A DNA stretch of 64,000 nucleotides from Candidatus Rokuibacteriota bacterium (GCA_016200085.1 JACQFL010000038.1:89020-153019), one strand, 5' to 3'. Positions 19,939 to 31,405 are shown, counted from the first letter of the stretch. The notes: generated by a model from the sequence alone, not told the origin. A program made the numbers and translations.

Positions 19939-21448
19939 CGAGGTGTTCGTCGACCGCCACCTGGCCGAGGGGCGGGGCGCCCGGACCGCGTTCCGCTTCG
20001 CCGGGCGCGCCGTGACGTACACCACGCTCGCGGACCAGGTCAACCGCTGCGGCAACGCGCTCCGCGAGCGGGGCGTCGGCCGCGGCGACCGCGTGCTGCT
20101 CGCGCTGGAGGACTCGCCCGCGTTCGCGGCAGCGTTCTGGGGGACCGCCAGGATCGGCGCCGTCGCGGTGCCGGTCAACACGCTCATGACCACGGCGGAG
20201 TACGAGTTCCTGCTCGACGACAGCGGGGCGACGGCCGCCGTGGTCGAGCCCGGAATTGCGGAGCCACTGCGGGCCGTCGCCGGTCGCTGCCCCGCGCTGC
20301 GAAGCCTCCTCGCGACCGGTGGCGCGTTCGAGGGGGCGCTCGCCCAGGCGTCGCCGGCGCTCGACCCCGCGCCGACCTCGGCCGGCGACGTCGCGTACTG
20401 GGCGTACACGTCGGGTTCGACCGGCGCGCCGAAGGGTGCCCTGCACACCCACGACCACTGTGTCGCCGCCGCCGATCGGGTGGGCGTCGAGGTGTTCGGC
20501 GTCGGGCCGGACGATCTCTGCTTCTCGGCCTCCAAGTGCTCCTTCTCGTTCGGGCTGGGCAACACGCTCCTGTTCCCGGCGCGCGTTGGCGCGGCGTCCG
20601 TCCTCGAGCCCGAGCGGCTGACGGCCGAGCGGGCTTTCGAGGTGATCGCGCGCGAGCGGCCGACGGTGTTCTTCGCCGTGGCGACGCTCTACGCGCGGAT
20701 GCTCCAGGTCGAGGACGCCGCGGGACGCTGGGACCTCTCGTCACTCCGGCTCTGCGTGTCGTCCGGCGAGGCGCTGCCGCCGGCGCTCTTCGACGCCTGG
20801 CGCGCGCGCTTCGGGCTGGAGCTCACCGACGTGATCGGATCGACCGAGGCGCTGCACGACTTCATCGCCAACCGCCCGGGCCAGGCGCGGCGCGGCTCGA
20901 CGGGGCGCCTCGTGCCCGGGTTCGAGGCGCGGATCGTGCACGACGACGGCCAGCCCGTGCCCCCCGGCGCCGCCGGCCACCTCCTGATCAAGGGACCGAC
21001 GACGGCGCCGTCGTACTGGAACCGTCCCGAGCGCACCGCGGCCACGATGCTCGGGCAGTGGCTGCGCACGGGCGACATGTTCCGGCAGGACGCCGAGGGA
21101 TGGTTCTACTTCGAGGGCCGCTCGGACGACATGCTCAAGGTCGCGGGGCAGTGGGTCTCGCCCGCGGAGGTGGAGGCGCGGCTCGTCGAGCACCCGGCCG
21201 TCGTCGAGGCCGCGGTGGTGGCGCGCCAGGACGCCTCCGGCCTGCTCCGGCCCCACGCCTTCGTGGTCCTCCACCAGGAGACGGCCGGCACGGCGGCGCT
21301 GGCGGCCGCGCTCACGACGTTCGTCCGGGAACGGCTGGCGGGCTACAAGGTGCCGGCGACCATCGACGTGGTCGCCGAGCTGCCGAAGACGGCCACGGGC
21401 AAGATCCAGCGCTATCGTCTCCGCGGGGACGTTCGCGGTACCGTGTAG
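19916..21448 (+). CDS. Benzoate-CoA ligase-like acyl/aryl-CoA synthetase
   Basis: 510 residues of the ANL superfamily: carboxylic acid plus ATP and CoA to acyl-CoA. The P-loop is YTSGSTGAPKG near residue 165, the A5 region has GSTEALHDF near 305, the hinge Asp is in LRTGDMF near 385 and the catalytic Lys is in PKTATGKIQR near 498. The overall layout resembles the benzoate-CoA ligase family more than long-chain ligases; the true acid is unknown. The ATG start is set by the divergent neighbour and by NIAEVFVDRHL. An ABC ATPase follows 3 bases after the stop, so both may serve uptake and activation of an aromatic or organic acid. Confidence 0.8.
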   Translation: MARALNIAEVFVDRHLAEGRGARTAFRFAGRAVTYTTLADQVNRCGNALRERGVGRGDRVLLALEDSPAFAAAFWGTARIGAVAVPVNTLMTTAEYEFLLDDSGATAAVVEPGIAEPLRAVAGRCPALRSLLATGGAFEGALAQASPALDPAPTSAGDVAYWAYTSGSTGAPKGALHTHDHCVAAADRVGVEVFGVGPDDLCFSASKCSFSFGLGNTLLFPARVGAASVLEPERLTAERAFEVIARERPTVFFAVATLYARMLQVEDAAGRWDLSSLRLCVSSGEALPPALFDAWRARFGLELTDVIGSTEALHDFIANRPGQARRGSTGRLVPGFEARIVHDDGQPVPPGAAGHLLIKGPTTAPSYWNRPERTAATMLGQWLRTGDMFRQDAEGWFYFEGRSDDMLKVAGQWVSPAEVEARLVEHPAVVEAAVVARQDASGLLRPHAFVVLHQETAGTAALAAALTTFVRERLAGYKVPATIDVVAELPKTATGKIQRYRLRGDVRGTV

Positions 21449-21451
21449 CTC

Positions 21452-22513
<1,062 letters not shown>

Positions 22514-22752
22514 GCTCGTGGCCATCGCCTCGAAGTACACCGGCGCGCCGGTCGAGCTCATCCGCAAGGGCTTTCCCTACCAGGACCGGGACGGACGCCT
22601 GCTGCCAGGCGACGTCGGGCGCCAGACCGCGTGGTGGTTCAAGCAGAGGCTGATCAAGGCGGCCGTGCTCGAGCGCGATGTCGTCGACGAGAGCTTCCTG
22701 CGCGAGGCGCTGCGGGCGATGGCGCCGTGAGGCGGCTCGCGCGCGCGGCCGC

Positions 22753-23109
22753 CTAGCGTCCGAAGCGCTGCTCCAGATCGTCGATGCGGGATTGCAATTC
22801 GGCCATCCGCTGCTTGAGCTCCGCGAGGCCGCGCTCGAGCATCTCGCGCCGGCCGATGTCATCGGCGAGCGCGGCCTCGATGCGGCGCAGCGCCTGGGTG
22901 AGTGCCTGGTAATCCTGCTCGACCCGCTCGAATCTCCGATAGATCTCATCGAAGTGCTCGAGCATCTCGCGACGGAGGGCGCCGATCTCGCCGCGGAGCT
23001 CGGCTGTCAGGGCGTCGAAGCGCCGATCCATGGTGCTGAAGCGGAGGTCGATTGCCGTGAACTGCCGTTCGAGGAACTCGACGAGCTGTTCGTACTCGGT
23101 CGGCGACAT
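22753..23109 (-). CDS. Coiled-coil protein of unknown function
   Basis: 118 residues, almost entirely heptad-like coiled coil. Patterns include FTAIDLRFSTMDRRFDAL, ALRREMLEHFDEIYRRFERV and LAELKQRMAELQSRIDDLEQ. No signal peptide, membrane segment or catalytic motif. Such short coiled coils are common as hypothetical proteins and often oligomerise. It is convergent with the binding-protein fragment (22-base gap) and shares its direction with the CPBP gene 67 bases upstream. Confidence 0.65.
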   Translation of the reverse strand: MSPTEYEQLVEFLERQFTAIDLRFSTMDRRFDALTAELRGEIGALRREMLEHFDEIYRRFERVEQDYQALTQALRRIEAALADDIGRREMLERGLAELKQRMAELQSRIDDLEQRFGR

Positions 23110-23176
23110 GCCCCATCTCTATCGCAGGAACGTGCCGCATTCAAGCGTGTCCGGATGGGAACGGTGAAGAGCCGGA

Positions 23177-24535
23177 CTACACGCGCTCGGAGCGAAGGAG
23201 ACGCGGCGGCAAGCCCGAGCCGGACATCCCGATTGGCTGGGGGCCCCGCATTCGCACGGTGAGAAAGCGGTAGGCGGATGGAAGGTGGAAGGACACGTCC
23301 CAGTCGGCTTCGTCGAGCGCCGCTCTCGGCACGCTCACGGAGGCCACCGTGAACCCACCCAGGCCGGGCCCATGCTCAACATCGTCGAGATCGTGCCGGA
23401 GCCGGACTTTCTCGAACTCCTGCTCGATGGTCTCACGGAGGTCGGGCCAGCGCTCGCGCAGGCTCCGGCCGAACTCGTGCTGGACTGCCATGTCGTCGTC
23501 GAACGTGCCGTCGATGAGGACGTCCACGGGCGCAGCACCCGGCACGAGCGGGGCCTTGCCCTCCCAGTACATCAGTCGATCGCCCATGTAGCGGATGGAC
23601 CCGAACAGCGGGTCGTCGCGCTGCGATGCCCGGGCGCCGAGTCTCAGCCTGGAATCGGGCGGCTCCAGCATTCTCACCAGGCGACGAAGGGGAAGGAATG
23701 CGAGCGCGCCGCCGATCGCCGCCCAGAGCACGAGCACGATGGGGTGATCGAGGCGCTTCGCAATCTGGACAGAAATCGCGACCGTGTTCAGCGTCGCGTG
23801 GAACACCAGCCCGGGGACGATCGAGCGCGTTCGGCGATACAGCTGACCGTAGACCAGGGCGACGCTGAACGAAGCCCCGACATGGAGCATGGGATACGCG
23901 CCATACGCGTGCCCGGAGGCAAACATGGCAGCGGTCAACGCAATGGCCCCCGTGAAACCCCATCGTCTCGCCAAGGGCGGAAGAATCAGGCCTCGGAAGA
24001 TCAACTCCTCGACGAACGGTGCCATGACGATCAGGTAAAGCCACCAGAGCGGCGCCCAGCGCACGAGCTCTTCGATGACGCTCCCGAGGCTGCGCGGGCC
24101 CGAATCTCCGACGAGCGTCCACAGCGAGCCTCCGCGGAGCAGGTAGCCAAGGATCACGAGGCCGCCCGCGATCGCGACTGTGGCGCTGACGCCTCTCAAG
24201 CTCCACGCCGCGTAGTAGAGCGAGTGCTTCCTCATGCCGACCGCGCTCAGCCTGCACCGGTACCTGAGCCGAAGCAGGATCGCGAGGAAGACCAGGACGA
24301 TGAGAGTATCGGCGATGGCCACGAAGGAAAGACCCCCGACCCGGAGGTCGCGAGGCCGGCCAGCCAGCAGTGCCCCGGTCGCGGTGTAGACGATGAGCAC
24401 GACGGCGGCATCGGCGTAGCTCCAGCGCTCGGTCGAGAAGTACAGCGATGCACGCCCGTCGCGGGACTGACGGAGGCCTGCCAGGAGGAAGATGACGAGC
24501 GGCACTACGATGCGGAGACCGTCGGGCGCGTCCAT
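23177..24535 (-). CDS. CPBP family intramembrane metalloprotease
   Basis: 452 residues. The N-terminal half is polytopic, with helices from residue 8 to about 280. The CPBP (Abi/CAAX) motifs are all present: EELIFRG near residue 170, FASGH near 205 and HATLN near 243, giving the Glu, His and Asn zinc/catalytic set. The soluble C-terminal domain of about 150 residues (with VLIDGTFDDD and FHLPSAYRFLTVRM) is unusual for the family and unassigned. Codon use is less GC-extreme than its neighbours, hinting at separate ancestry. CPBP proteins process prenylated or other membrane substrates; the target is unknown. Confidence 0.8.
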   Translation of the reverse strand: MDAPDGLRIVVPLVIFLLAGLRQSRDGRASLYFSTERWSYADAAVVLIVYTATGALLAGRPRDLRVGGLSFVAIADTLIVLVFLAILLRLRYRCRLSAVGMRKHSLYYAAWSLRGVSATVAIAGGLVILGYLLRGGSLWTLVGDSGPRSLGSVIEELVRWAPLWWLYLIVMAPFVEELIFRGLILPPLARRWGFTGAIALTAAMFASGHAYGAYPMLHVGASFSVALVYGQLYRRTRSIVPGLVFHATLNTVAISVQIAKRLDHPIVLVLWAAIGGALAFLPLRRLVRMLEPPDSRLRLGARASQRDDPLFGSIRYMGDRLMYWEGKAPLVPGAAPVDVLIDGTFDDDMAVQHEFGRSLRERWPDLRETIEQEFEKVRLRHDLDDVEHGPGLGGFTVASVSVPRAALDEADWDVSFHLPSAYRFLTVRMRGPQPIGMSGSGLPPRLLRSERV

Positions 24536-24578
24536 CGCGCCCCTGAATGTACCCTGCCTCCCCGGGGCCCAGTTTCGA

Positions 24579-24584
24579 TAGAAT
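24579..24584 (+). promoter_or_regulatory. -10 element, near-leaderless start of the biotin carboxylase gene
   Basis: TAGAAT lies 10 bases before the ATG at 24595. The start has no SD motif. No acceptable -35 hexamer is seen at 16-18 bases. If used, the transcript would begin within a few bases of the start codon. An alternative ATG at 24583 overlaps the hexamer and is therefore unlikely. Confidence 0.35.
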
Positions 24585-24594
24585 GCGACGCGTC

Positions 24595-26109
24595 ATGCCA
24601 CGACTGACCAAGGTGCTGGTCGCCAACCGCGGCGAGATTGCCGTGCGCGTCATGCGCGCGTGCCGCGAGCTCGGCATCGCGACGGTGGCGGTGTTCTCGG
24701 AGGTCGATCGCGAGGCGCTGCACGTGCAGGAGGCCGACGAGGCGTACTGCATCGGGCCGGCGCCCGCGGCGGAGAGCTATCTGCGCATCGACACCCTCAT
24801 CGGGGTGGCCAGGCAGGCGGGCGCCCAGGCCATCCATCCCGGCTACGGCTTTCTCGCCGAGAACGCCGGCTTCGTCGAGACGTGCGCGGCGGCGGGTCTG
24901 GTGTTCGTCGGGCCCCCGGCCTCGGCGATCCGTGCGGTCGGCTCCAAGACCGCCGCGCGGCGGCTGGCGCGCGAGGTCGACGTCGCCGCCGTCCCGGGCA
25001 CGATCGACCCGCTGAAGAGCGACGACGAGGCGCGGCGGGTCGCCCGCGAGATCGGCTATCCCGTCATGGTGAAGGCTGCGCTCGGCGGGGGCGGCAAGGG
25101 GATGCGGCTCGTGCGTGCGGAGGCCGAGCTGGAATCCGCGTTGCGCATGGCGCGTGGCGAGGCGAGCGCGGCGTTCGGCGACGCCTCCATCTACCTCGAG
25201 CGCGTCATCGAGCAGCCGCGGCACATCGAGGTCCAGATCCTCGCCGATGCCGCCGGCCACGTGATCCACCTCGGCGAGCGCGAGTGCTCGATCCAGCGCC
25301 GCCACCAGAAGCTGGTGGAGGAGAGCCCGTCGTCGTTCGTCGACGCGGCGATGCGCGAGCGGCTGGGCGCAGCGGCCTGCCGGCTGGCGCGCGCGGCCGG
25401 CTACGTGAACGCGGGCACCGTCGAGTTCCTGGTCGATGCCGACAGGAACTTCTATTTCCTCGAGATGAACACGCGGCTGCAGGTCGAACACCCCGTCACC
25501 GAGCTGGTCACCGGCATCGACCTCGTCCATCAGCAGCTCCGGATTGCCGGGGGCGAGCCGCTCGCCTTCGCCCAGGCCGACGTGCGGCAGCGTGGCTGGG
25601 CGATCGAGGCCCGGATCAACGCGGAGGACCCCTTCGGCGGCTGGCTGCCCTCGCCGGGGACGATCACCGGGCTGCGGCCCGCCGCGGGCCCGTGGGTGCG
25701 CGACGACTCCGGCGTGTACGAGGGCTACACCGTCCCGCGCTTCTACGACACGTTGCTCGCCAAGCTGATCGTGTGGGGCGCCGACCGGGCGAGCGCGATC
25801 GAGCGCATGGCCCGTGCGCTCGCGGAGTACAGGATCGTCGGGGTGCGTACGACCATCCCGGTGCTCGAGCGCATCATGGCCGACGCCGAGTTCCGCGCCG
25901 GCCACCTGTCGACGGCCTTCATGGACCGGATGGCGCCGACGCTCCAGGCCGCGGAAGGGCGGCACGAGTCGATCGCGATCGTCGCCGCCGTGCTGGCGGA
26001 GGTCGACCGGCTGACGCGCGCGGCGCTCCCCCCGGCGGCGCCTGCCGAGGCGCCGGAGTGGCGGCTCGGAGCGACGGCAGGCTGGCAGCGGGCGGGCTGG
26101 CGTCGATGA
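24595..26109 (+). CDS. accC: Biotin carboxylase subunit of an acyl-CoA carboxylase
   Basis: 504 residues; ATP-dependent carboxylation of biotin on the partner carrier protein. The N-terminal domain begins TKVLVANRGEIAVRVMRA. ATP-grasp motifs are GGGGKGMRLV near residue 165, RHIEVQILAD near 206 and FLEMNTRLQVEHPVTE near 287 with the catalytic Arg. The C-terminal extension (about 50 residues past the core) is typical of acyl-CoA carboxylase alpha chains. It overlaps the biotin-carrier gene by ATGA. No carboxyltransferase gene is nearby, so the acyl-CoA substrate cannot be told. Confidence 0.9.
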   Translation: MPRLTKVLVANRGEIAVRVMRACRELGIATVAVFSEVDREALHVQEADEAYCIGPAPAAESYLRIDTLIGVARQAGAQAIHPGYGFLAENAGFVETCAAAGLVFVGPPASAIRAVGSKTAARRLAREVDVAAVPGTIDPLKSDDEARRVAREIGYPVMVKAALGGGGKGMRLVRAEAELESALRMARGEASAAFGDASIYLERVIEQPRHIEVQILADAAGHVIHLGERECSIQRRHQKLVEESPSSFVDAAMRERLGAAACRLARAAGYVNAGTVEFLVDADRNFYFLEMNTRLQVEHPVTELVTGIDLVHQQLRIAGGEPLAFAQADVRQRGWAIEARINAEDPFGGWLPSPGTITGLRPAAGPWVRDDSGVYEGYTVPRFYDTLLAKLIVWGADRASAIERMARALAEYRIVGVRTTIPVLERIMADAEFRAGHLSTAFMDRMAPTLQAAEGRHESIAIVAAVLAEVDRLTRAALPPAAPAEAPEWRLGATAGWQRAGWRR

Positions 26110-26606
26110 AGTTCGTCGCCACGCTGGGCGGGCAGAGCCACGTCGTCGAGGTCGCCCCCGACCATGGCCGATACCGTGTGACCATCGACGAGCGCGTCTG
26201 GGAGATCGACGCGCGCCTGCGCGGCGACGGGATCTACTCGCTCCTGATCGACGGCCGGTCCTACGTGGCCGACGTCAGCGTCCAGGACGGCGTCACCCTG
26301 GTCGACGTTGGCGGCGAGAGCTACGCGGTGCAGGTCGAGGAGCAGGCGCGCCACATCATCCGCACGCGCGGCGGCGCCGGGGGCGGGCACGCCGCGCAGA
26401 CGCTGACCGCGCCGCTGCCGGGCAAGATCACGCACGTGGCGGTGGCCGTGGGCGACGCGGTCAAGGCCGGAGATCCCCTGGTCGTCATCGAAGCGATGAA
26501 GATGGAGAACGAGCTCCGGGCGAAGGGCGCGGGGACGGTGGCGGAAGTGCGGGTCGCCGCGGGGGCGACGGTGAACCCCGGCGACGTCCTCGTCGTTATC
26601 GAGTAG
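26106..26606 (+). CDS. Biotin carboxyl carrier protein
   Basis: 166 residues. The biotinylation motif EAMKMEN near residue 130 carries the Lys, within a lipoyl/biotinyl fold from PLPGKITHVAV to VNPGDVLVVIE. The first about 95 residues are a beta-rich domain (YRVTIDERVWEIDARL, YSLLIDGRSYVADV) like the BT-type linker between carboxylase and carrier in propionyl- and methylcrotonyl-CoA carboxylases. The gene is therefore the split C-terminal part of such an alpha chain. It is translationally coupled to the carboxylase. Confidence 0.9.
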   Translation: MKFVATLGGQSHVVEVAPDHGRYRVTIDERVWEIDARLRGDGIYSLLIDGRSYVADVSVQDGVTLVDVGGESYAVQVEEQARHIIRTRGGAGGGHAAQTLTAPLPGKITHVAVAVGDAVKAGDPLVVIEAMKMENELRAKGAGTVAEVRVAAGATVNPGDVLVVIE

Positions 26607-26666
26607 CCATGGCCTCGGCGGAGATGAGGACCGTGAATCCTGCCTGAGACCGTCCTGTCCACCGGC

Positions 26667-27470
26667 GTGCGCCTGCACTGGCGCGAGGCCGGCGATCCCG
26701 CGAAGCCCCCCGTGCTGTGGATCCACGGCGGCTCGGTCGAGGACTCGTCCCGGATGCTGCCGGACCTGGAGCCGTTCTTCGACCGGGTGCGCGTGATCTG
26801 CCCCGACACGCGGGGCCACGGGCTCAGCCAGCGCTTCGAGCGCGTGGAGGACTACGTCTACGAGCGCAAGGCCGGCGACCTGCTGCGCCTGCTCGACCAT
26901 CTCGCCCTCGACGGCGCGGTGTGGGGCGGGGCGTCGATGGGCGCCGCGCTGTCGCTCTGGGCGGCCGCGCACGCGCCCGGGCGCGTCCGCGCGGTCGTCT
27001 CGATCAGCGGGCCGCCGTACGCGGCGACAGGGGCCGAGGTCGAGTGGTGGAGGTGGCACCGTCCGCTCGTCGAGGCCGGCCGCTTCGAGGAGTACTTCGA
27101 CGCCAACGTCCGCCTGCGCATGGGGGACGACGCGCTGGCTCGCCTCAAGGCGCGCCCGGAGCGGTACGCCGAGGTCACCGAGGGGCTGCGGCGGCACTCC
27201 GTCGCCTCGCTGCTCGCGCTGCTCGACGAGACCTACACGGCGCGCACCGACTGGCTCGAGGACTGCGCGCGCATCCGCTGCCCGGCGCTGGTCATCGCGG
27301 GCTCCGAGGACCGCTTCCCGACCGTTGCCATGTCGCGGCGGGTGGCGGAGACGATCCCGGGCGCCCGGCTGCACGTCGTCCAGGGGGGGCCGCATTTTCC
27401 CAACCGCACGCACCGCGCGGAGGTCCAGCGCGTGATCGGGGAGTTCTTCGCGGCGATCGGCCTGGTCTGA
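26667..27470 (+). CDS. Alpha/beta hydrolase
   Basis: 267 residues from a GTG; a CTG at 26640 would add LPETVLSTG, which looks like genuine family sequence, so the true start may be there. The oxyanion loop is LWIHGGSV, and the nucleophile elbow is GGASMGAALS near residue 93. The Asp is in AGSEDRFP near 215 and the His in QGGPHFPNR near 244, making a full Ser-Asp-His triad. The cap region has EVEWWRWHRPLVE. It is downstream of the carboxylase pair and could be a thioesterase or ester hydrolase for the same pathway; the substrate is not known. Confidence 0.8.
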   Translation: MRLHWREAGDPAKPPVLWIHGGSVEDSSRMLPDLEPFFDRVRVICPDTRGHGLSQRFERVEDYVYERKAGDLLRLLDHLALDGAVWGGASMGAALSLWAAAHAPGRVRAVVSISGPPYAATGAEVEWWRWHRPLVEAGRFEEYFDANVRLRMGDDALARLKARPERYAEVTEGLRRHSVASLLALLDETYTARTDWLEDCARIRCPALVIAGSEDRFPTVAMSRRVAETIPGARLHVVQGGPHFPNRTHRAEVQRVIGEFFAAIGLV

Positions 27471-27478
27471 GGCGCCGC

Positions 27479-28420
27479 TCAGCGGCCGAAGTCGACGGCG
27501 GTGGTGTTGCCACCGCTGACGATGACGCCGACACGCTCGCCGGCCGCGGGCTCGTACCGCCGCTCGAGGAGGGCGGCCAGCGCCGCCGCCCCGCCCGGCT
27601 CCGCGACGATCCGCATCGACGCCCAGAGGACCTCCTGGGCGCGCCGGATGGTCGCGTCGCTCACCAGCGCCACGTCGTGCACCCAGGCGCGCGCGATCGG
27701 GAACATCAGCTCGCCGACCCGGCGCGGCGCCAGCGAGTCCGCGGCGATGCTGCCGGTGGCCGCATCCACGGGCCGTCCGGCCCGGCGCGCCTCGGTCAGC
27801 GTCGGTGCGCCCTCGGGCTCCACCCCGATGAGCCTGGTCGCCCCGGCGGCCCACGCCGCGATCCCCCCGAGCAGCCCGCCGCCGCCGACGGCGACCAGGA
27901 GGGTGTCGAGCGCGGGCGCCTGCGCCTCCAGCTCCAGCGCGATCGTGCCCTGGCCGAGGAGCGTCTCCGGCTGATCGAACGCGTGCACCGGCAGGGCGCC
28001 CGTCGCGGCGACGCACGCCTCGCTGGCCGCCAGGGCGTCCGCGTAGCGATCGCCGCCGACGGCCAGCTCCGCGCCGTACGCGCGGATGCGCTCGATCTTG
28101 GCGGGCGAGGAGACGGTGGGCACGAAGATCCGCGCCCGCACCCCGAGCCGCTGCGCGGCGTACGCGACGGCCACGCCGTGGTTGCCGCCGGAGGCCGCCA
28201 CCACGCCGGCGGCCGGGATCGAGCGCAGCAGGAGATTGGCGAAGGCGCCCCGGGCCTTGAAGGAGCCCGAGCGTTGCAGCGACTCGAGCTTCAGCACGAG
28301 CGGGAACGTCCCCAGGCCGAGATCGCGGCCGTCGGCCTCCACGACGGGGGTCAGGCGGAGGTACGGGCGGATGACCTCGTAGGTCGCCGCGATGCTCGCC
28401 CGGTCGATCGTCGTCGCCAT
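27479..28420 (-). CDS. PLP-dependent threonine/serine dehydratase-like enzyme
   Basis: 313 residues of fold-type II PLP enzymes. The Schiff-base Lys is in SFKARGAFAN near residue 54. ASGGNHGVAVAYAA is near 80, the phosphate-binding loop VGGGGLLGG near 177, and VIVSGGNTTAVDF lies at the C-terminus. The length fits catabolic-type dehydratases or racemases without an ACT domain; the exact amino acid is uncertain. It is transcribed away from the ArsR regulator, sharing a 67-base intergenic region, so it may be that regulator's target. Confidence 0.85.
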   Translation of the reverse strand: MATTIDRASIAATYEVIRPYLRLTPVVEADGRDLGLGTFPLVLKLESLQRSGSFKARGAFANLLLRSIPAAGVVAASGGNHGVAVAYAAQRLGVRARIFVPTVSSPAKIERIRAYGAELAVGGDRYADALAASEACVAATGALPVHAFDQPETLLGQGTIALELEAQAPALDTLLVAVGGGGLLGGIAAWAAGATRLIGVEPEGAPTLTEARRAGRPVDAATGSIAADSLAPRRVGELMFPIARAWVHDVALVSDATIRRAQEVLWASMRIVAEPGGAAALAALLERRYEPAAGERVGVIVSGGNTTAVDFGR

Positions 28421-28451
28421 CCGTGGTGATCCGGCACCGCCCGGGAGGATG

Positions 28452-28480
28452 TTGACACGGACTTAGCCATTTGGCAAAGT
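28452..28480 (+). promoter_or_regulatory. Promoter of the ArsR-family gene (leaderless)
   Basis: TTGACA (28452-28457) and CAAAGT (28475-28480) are separated by 17 bases. The ATG at 28488 follows the -10 by 7 bases, so the transcript would begin at or near the start codon. An upstream GTG at 28479 overlaps the -10 and is rejected on that basis. Confidence 0.6.
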
Positions 28481-28487
28481 GACGAAG

Positions 28488-28790
28488 ATGATTTCCGTGG
28501 AGGTGACCAAGGCGCTGGCCAGCGAGCGCCGCCTGCAGATCCTGGCCTGGCTCAAGCGGCCGCGCGCCCATTTCCCGCCTCAGGAGTTCGGCGACCTCGT
28601 GGACGACGGGGTGTGCGGGGTGTTCATCGCCCGCAAGCTCCTCATCAGCCAGCCCACGGCCAGCGAGCACCTCAAGATCCTGTCGCGGGCCGGGCTGGTC
28701 CGGGCCACGCGGATCAAGCAGTGGACGTTCTACCGGCGGGACGAGCGGCGCATCGCCGCCGCCAAGCGCGCGCTGCGCTCGTCCTGGTAG
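28488..28790 (+). CDS. ArsR-family winged-helix regulator
   Basis: 100 residues. The sequence MISVEVTKALASERRLQIL begins the wing-helix fold, and the recognition helix is in QPTASEHLKILSRAGLVRA near residue 60. QWTFYRRDE forms the wing. Cysteine is limited to one residue (GVCGVFIA), so the classical metal-binding Cys pair of ArsR/SmtB is absent and the ligand may be non-metal. It is divergent from the PLP dehydratase and precedes the PhzF gene by 19 bases, so both are candidate targets. It is predicted to be leaderless. Confidence 0.85.
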   Translation: MISVEVTKALASERRLQILAWLKRPRAHFPPQEFGDLVDDGVCGVFIARKLLISQPTASEHLKILSRAGLVRATRIKQWTFYRRDERRIAAAKRALRSSW

Positions 28791-28809
28791 CCCCCGGGGA
28801 GACTTCGCG

Positions 28810-29664
28810 ATGCCGCCGCTCGCCTTCCAGCAGGTGGACGTGTTCACCGCCGTGCCCTTCCAGGGCAATCCGGTCGCGGTCGTGCTCGACGGCGACGCCG
28901 TTCCGCCGGAGCGGATGCAGGCGATCGCCGCGTGGACCAACCTGTCGGAGACGACGTTCGTCTGCACGGCGGCCGACGCTCGCGCCGACTACCGCCTCCG
29001 CATCTTCACGCCGAGGCGCGAGCTGCCCTTCGCCGGCCATCCCACCATCGGCTCGGCCCACGCGGCGCTGCGGCACGGCCTGAAGCCGAAGGCGACGGGA
29101 CGGGTGGTGCAGGAGTGCGGCAAGGGCCTCGTCGAGATCAAGATCGACGGCGACCGGCTGCTCCTCGCCCTTCCCGCGCCGGGGTTCCGCGAGCCGACCC
29201 CGGCGCAGCTCGCCGCGGTCGCCGAAGCGCTCGGCGTCGCCGCGGCCGGCATCCAGCGCGCGGCAATCGTGGACGTCGGGCCGGTGTGGTTTACCCTCCA
29301 GCTCGCGAGCGGCGACGCCGTCCGCGGGCTCGCGCCCGACATGGGCCGGCTCGCGGCCCTGAGCCCGATCGGCATCACCGGGGTCAACGTGTTCGGACTC
29401 TACCCCGCGGGGGCCGGCGCCGACCTGGAGGTACGCTCGTTCGCCCCCGGCGACGGGATCCCGGAGGATCCGGTGTGCAGCAGCGGCAACGGGTGCGTGG
29501 CCGCGCTGGTGCGCCGGGACCGCGTGCTCGAGGCGCGCACGTACGTCGCCCGCCAGGGCCGCTGCCTCGGCCGCGATGGCCGGGTCACCGTCGAGTTCGA
29601 CGACGGCGCGATCTGGCTCGGCGGTCACGCCGTGACCTGCGTCGAGGGCCTGCTCCAGGCCTGA
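28810..29664 (+). CDS. PhzF family isomerase/epimerase-like protein
   Basis: 284 residues with the two-domain PhzF fold. The N-terminus has QQVDVFTAVPFQGNPVAVVL, the catalytic Glu is in NLSETTFV near residue 47, and the second conserved region is RRELPFAGHPTIG near 75. The C-terminal half has EDPVCSSGNGCVAAL near 220. PhzF proteins isomerise dihydro-hydroxyanthranilate in phenazine synthesis, but most homologues outside phenazine clusters have unknown substrates. No other phenazine gene is seen. It sits between the ArsR regulator and gdhA. Confidence 0.9.
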   Translation: MPPLAFQQVDVFTAVPFQGNPVAVVLDGDAVPPERMQAIAAWTNLSETTFVCTAADARADYRLRIFTPRRELPFAGHPTIGSAHAALRHGLKPKATGRVVQECGKGLVEIKIDGDRLLLALPAPGFREPTPAQLAAVAEALGVAAAGIQRAAIVDVGPVWFTLQLASGDAVRGLAPDMGRLAALSPIGITGVNVFGLYPAGAGADLEVRSFAPGDGIPEDPVCSSGNGCVAALVRRDRVLEARTYVARQGRCLGRDGRVTVEFDDGAIWLGGHAVTCVEGLLQA

Positions 29665-29733
29665 CGGACTTCTTCGTGGAGGTCGGGCTCATCTGAGACA
29701 CTGGCCACAGGCGTAGGCTCGCAAGGAGGCGCC

Positions 29734-31149
<1,416 letters not shown>

Positions 31150-31188
31150 CGTGCTCGCGCGGGTTGCCTCGCGGGGTGGCGGCGGGTC

Positions 31189-31341
31189 GGCGGGTGGCGG
31201 ACGGGTGGGGGACGGGGGTGCGAAAGCCGACTGACTGTGATGTCCGGACGGCGTGTCCGCGCGCCGCGTTGCGCGTTCGCAGACTTCGACCCGTACCCAA
31301 CGGCTTTCGCACCCCCGTCCCCCACCCGTCCGCCACCCGCC
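31189..31341. repeat. 41-bp perfect inverted repeat with 71-base loop
   Basis: The left arm (31189-31229) and right arm (31301-31341) are perfect reverse complements. Each arm carries GGACGGGTGGGGGACGGGGG and TGCGAAAGCCG. Weaker homology continues outward (CCTCGCGG near 31167 against CCGCGAGG at 31343). The loop is 31230-31300. The element fills most of the 256-base gap between gdhA and the glycosyltransferase. No ORF or transposase is inside. It could be a mobile-element remnant, a strong hairpin or a dispersed repeat. Confidence 0.9.
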
Positions 31342-31405
31342 GCCGCGAGGTCACTTCACGCGGTAAGACGCGCGGGAGTCTACGTGCCATCGCGGGGCTC
31401 GGCAC

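Noticed and set aside
28810..29664. Phenazine biosynthesis locus.
   Set aside because: Only the PhzF-like gene is present, and most PhzF homologues occur outside phenazine producers.
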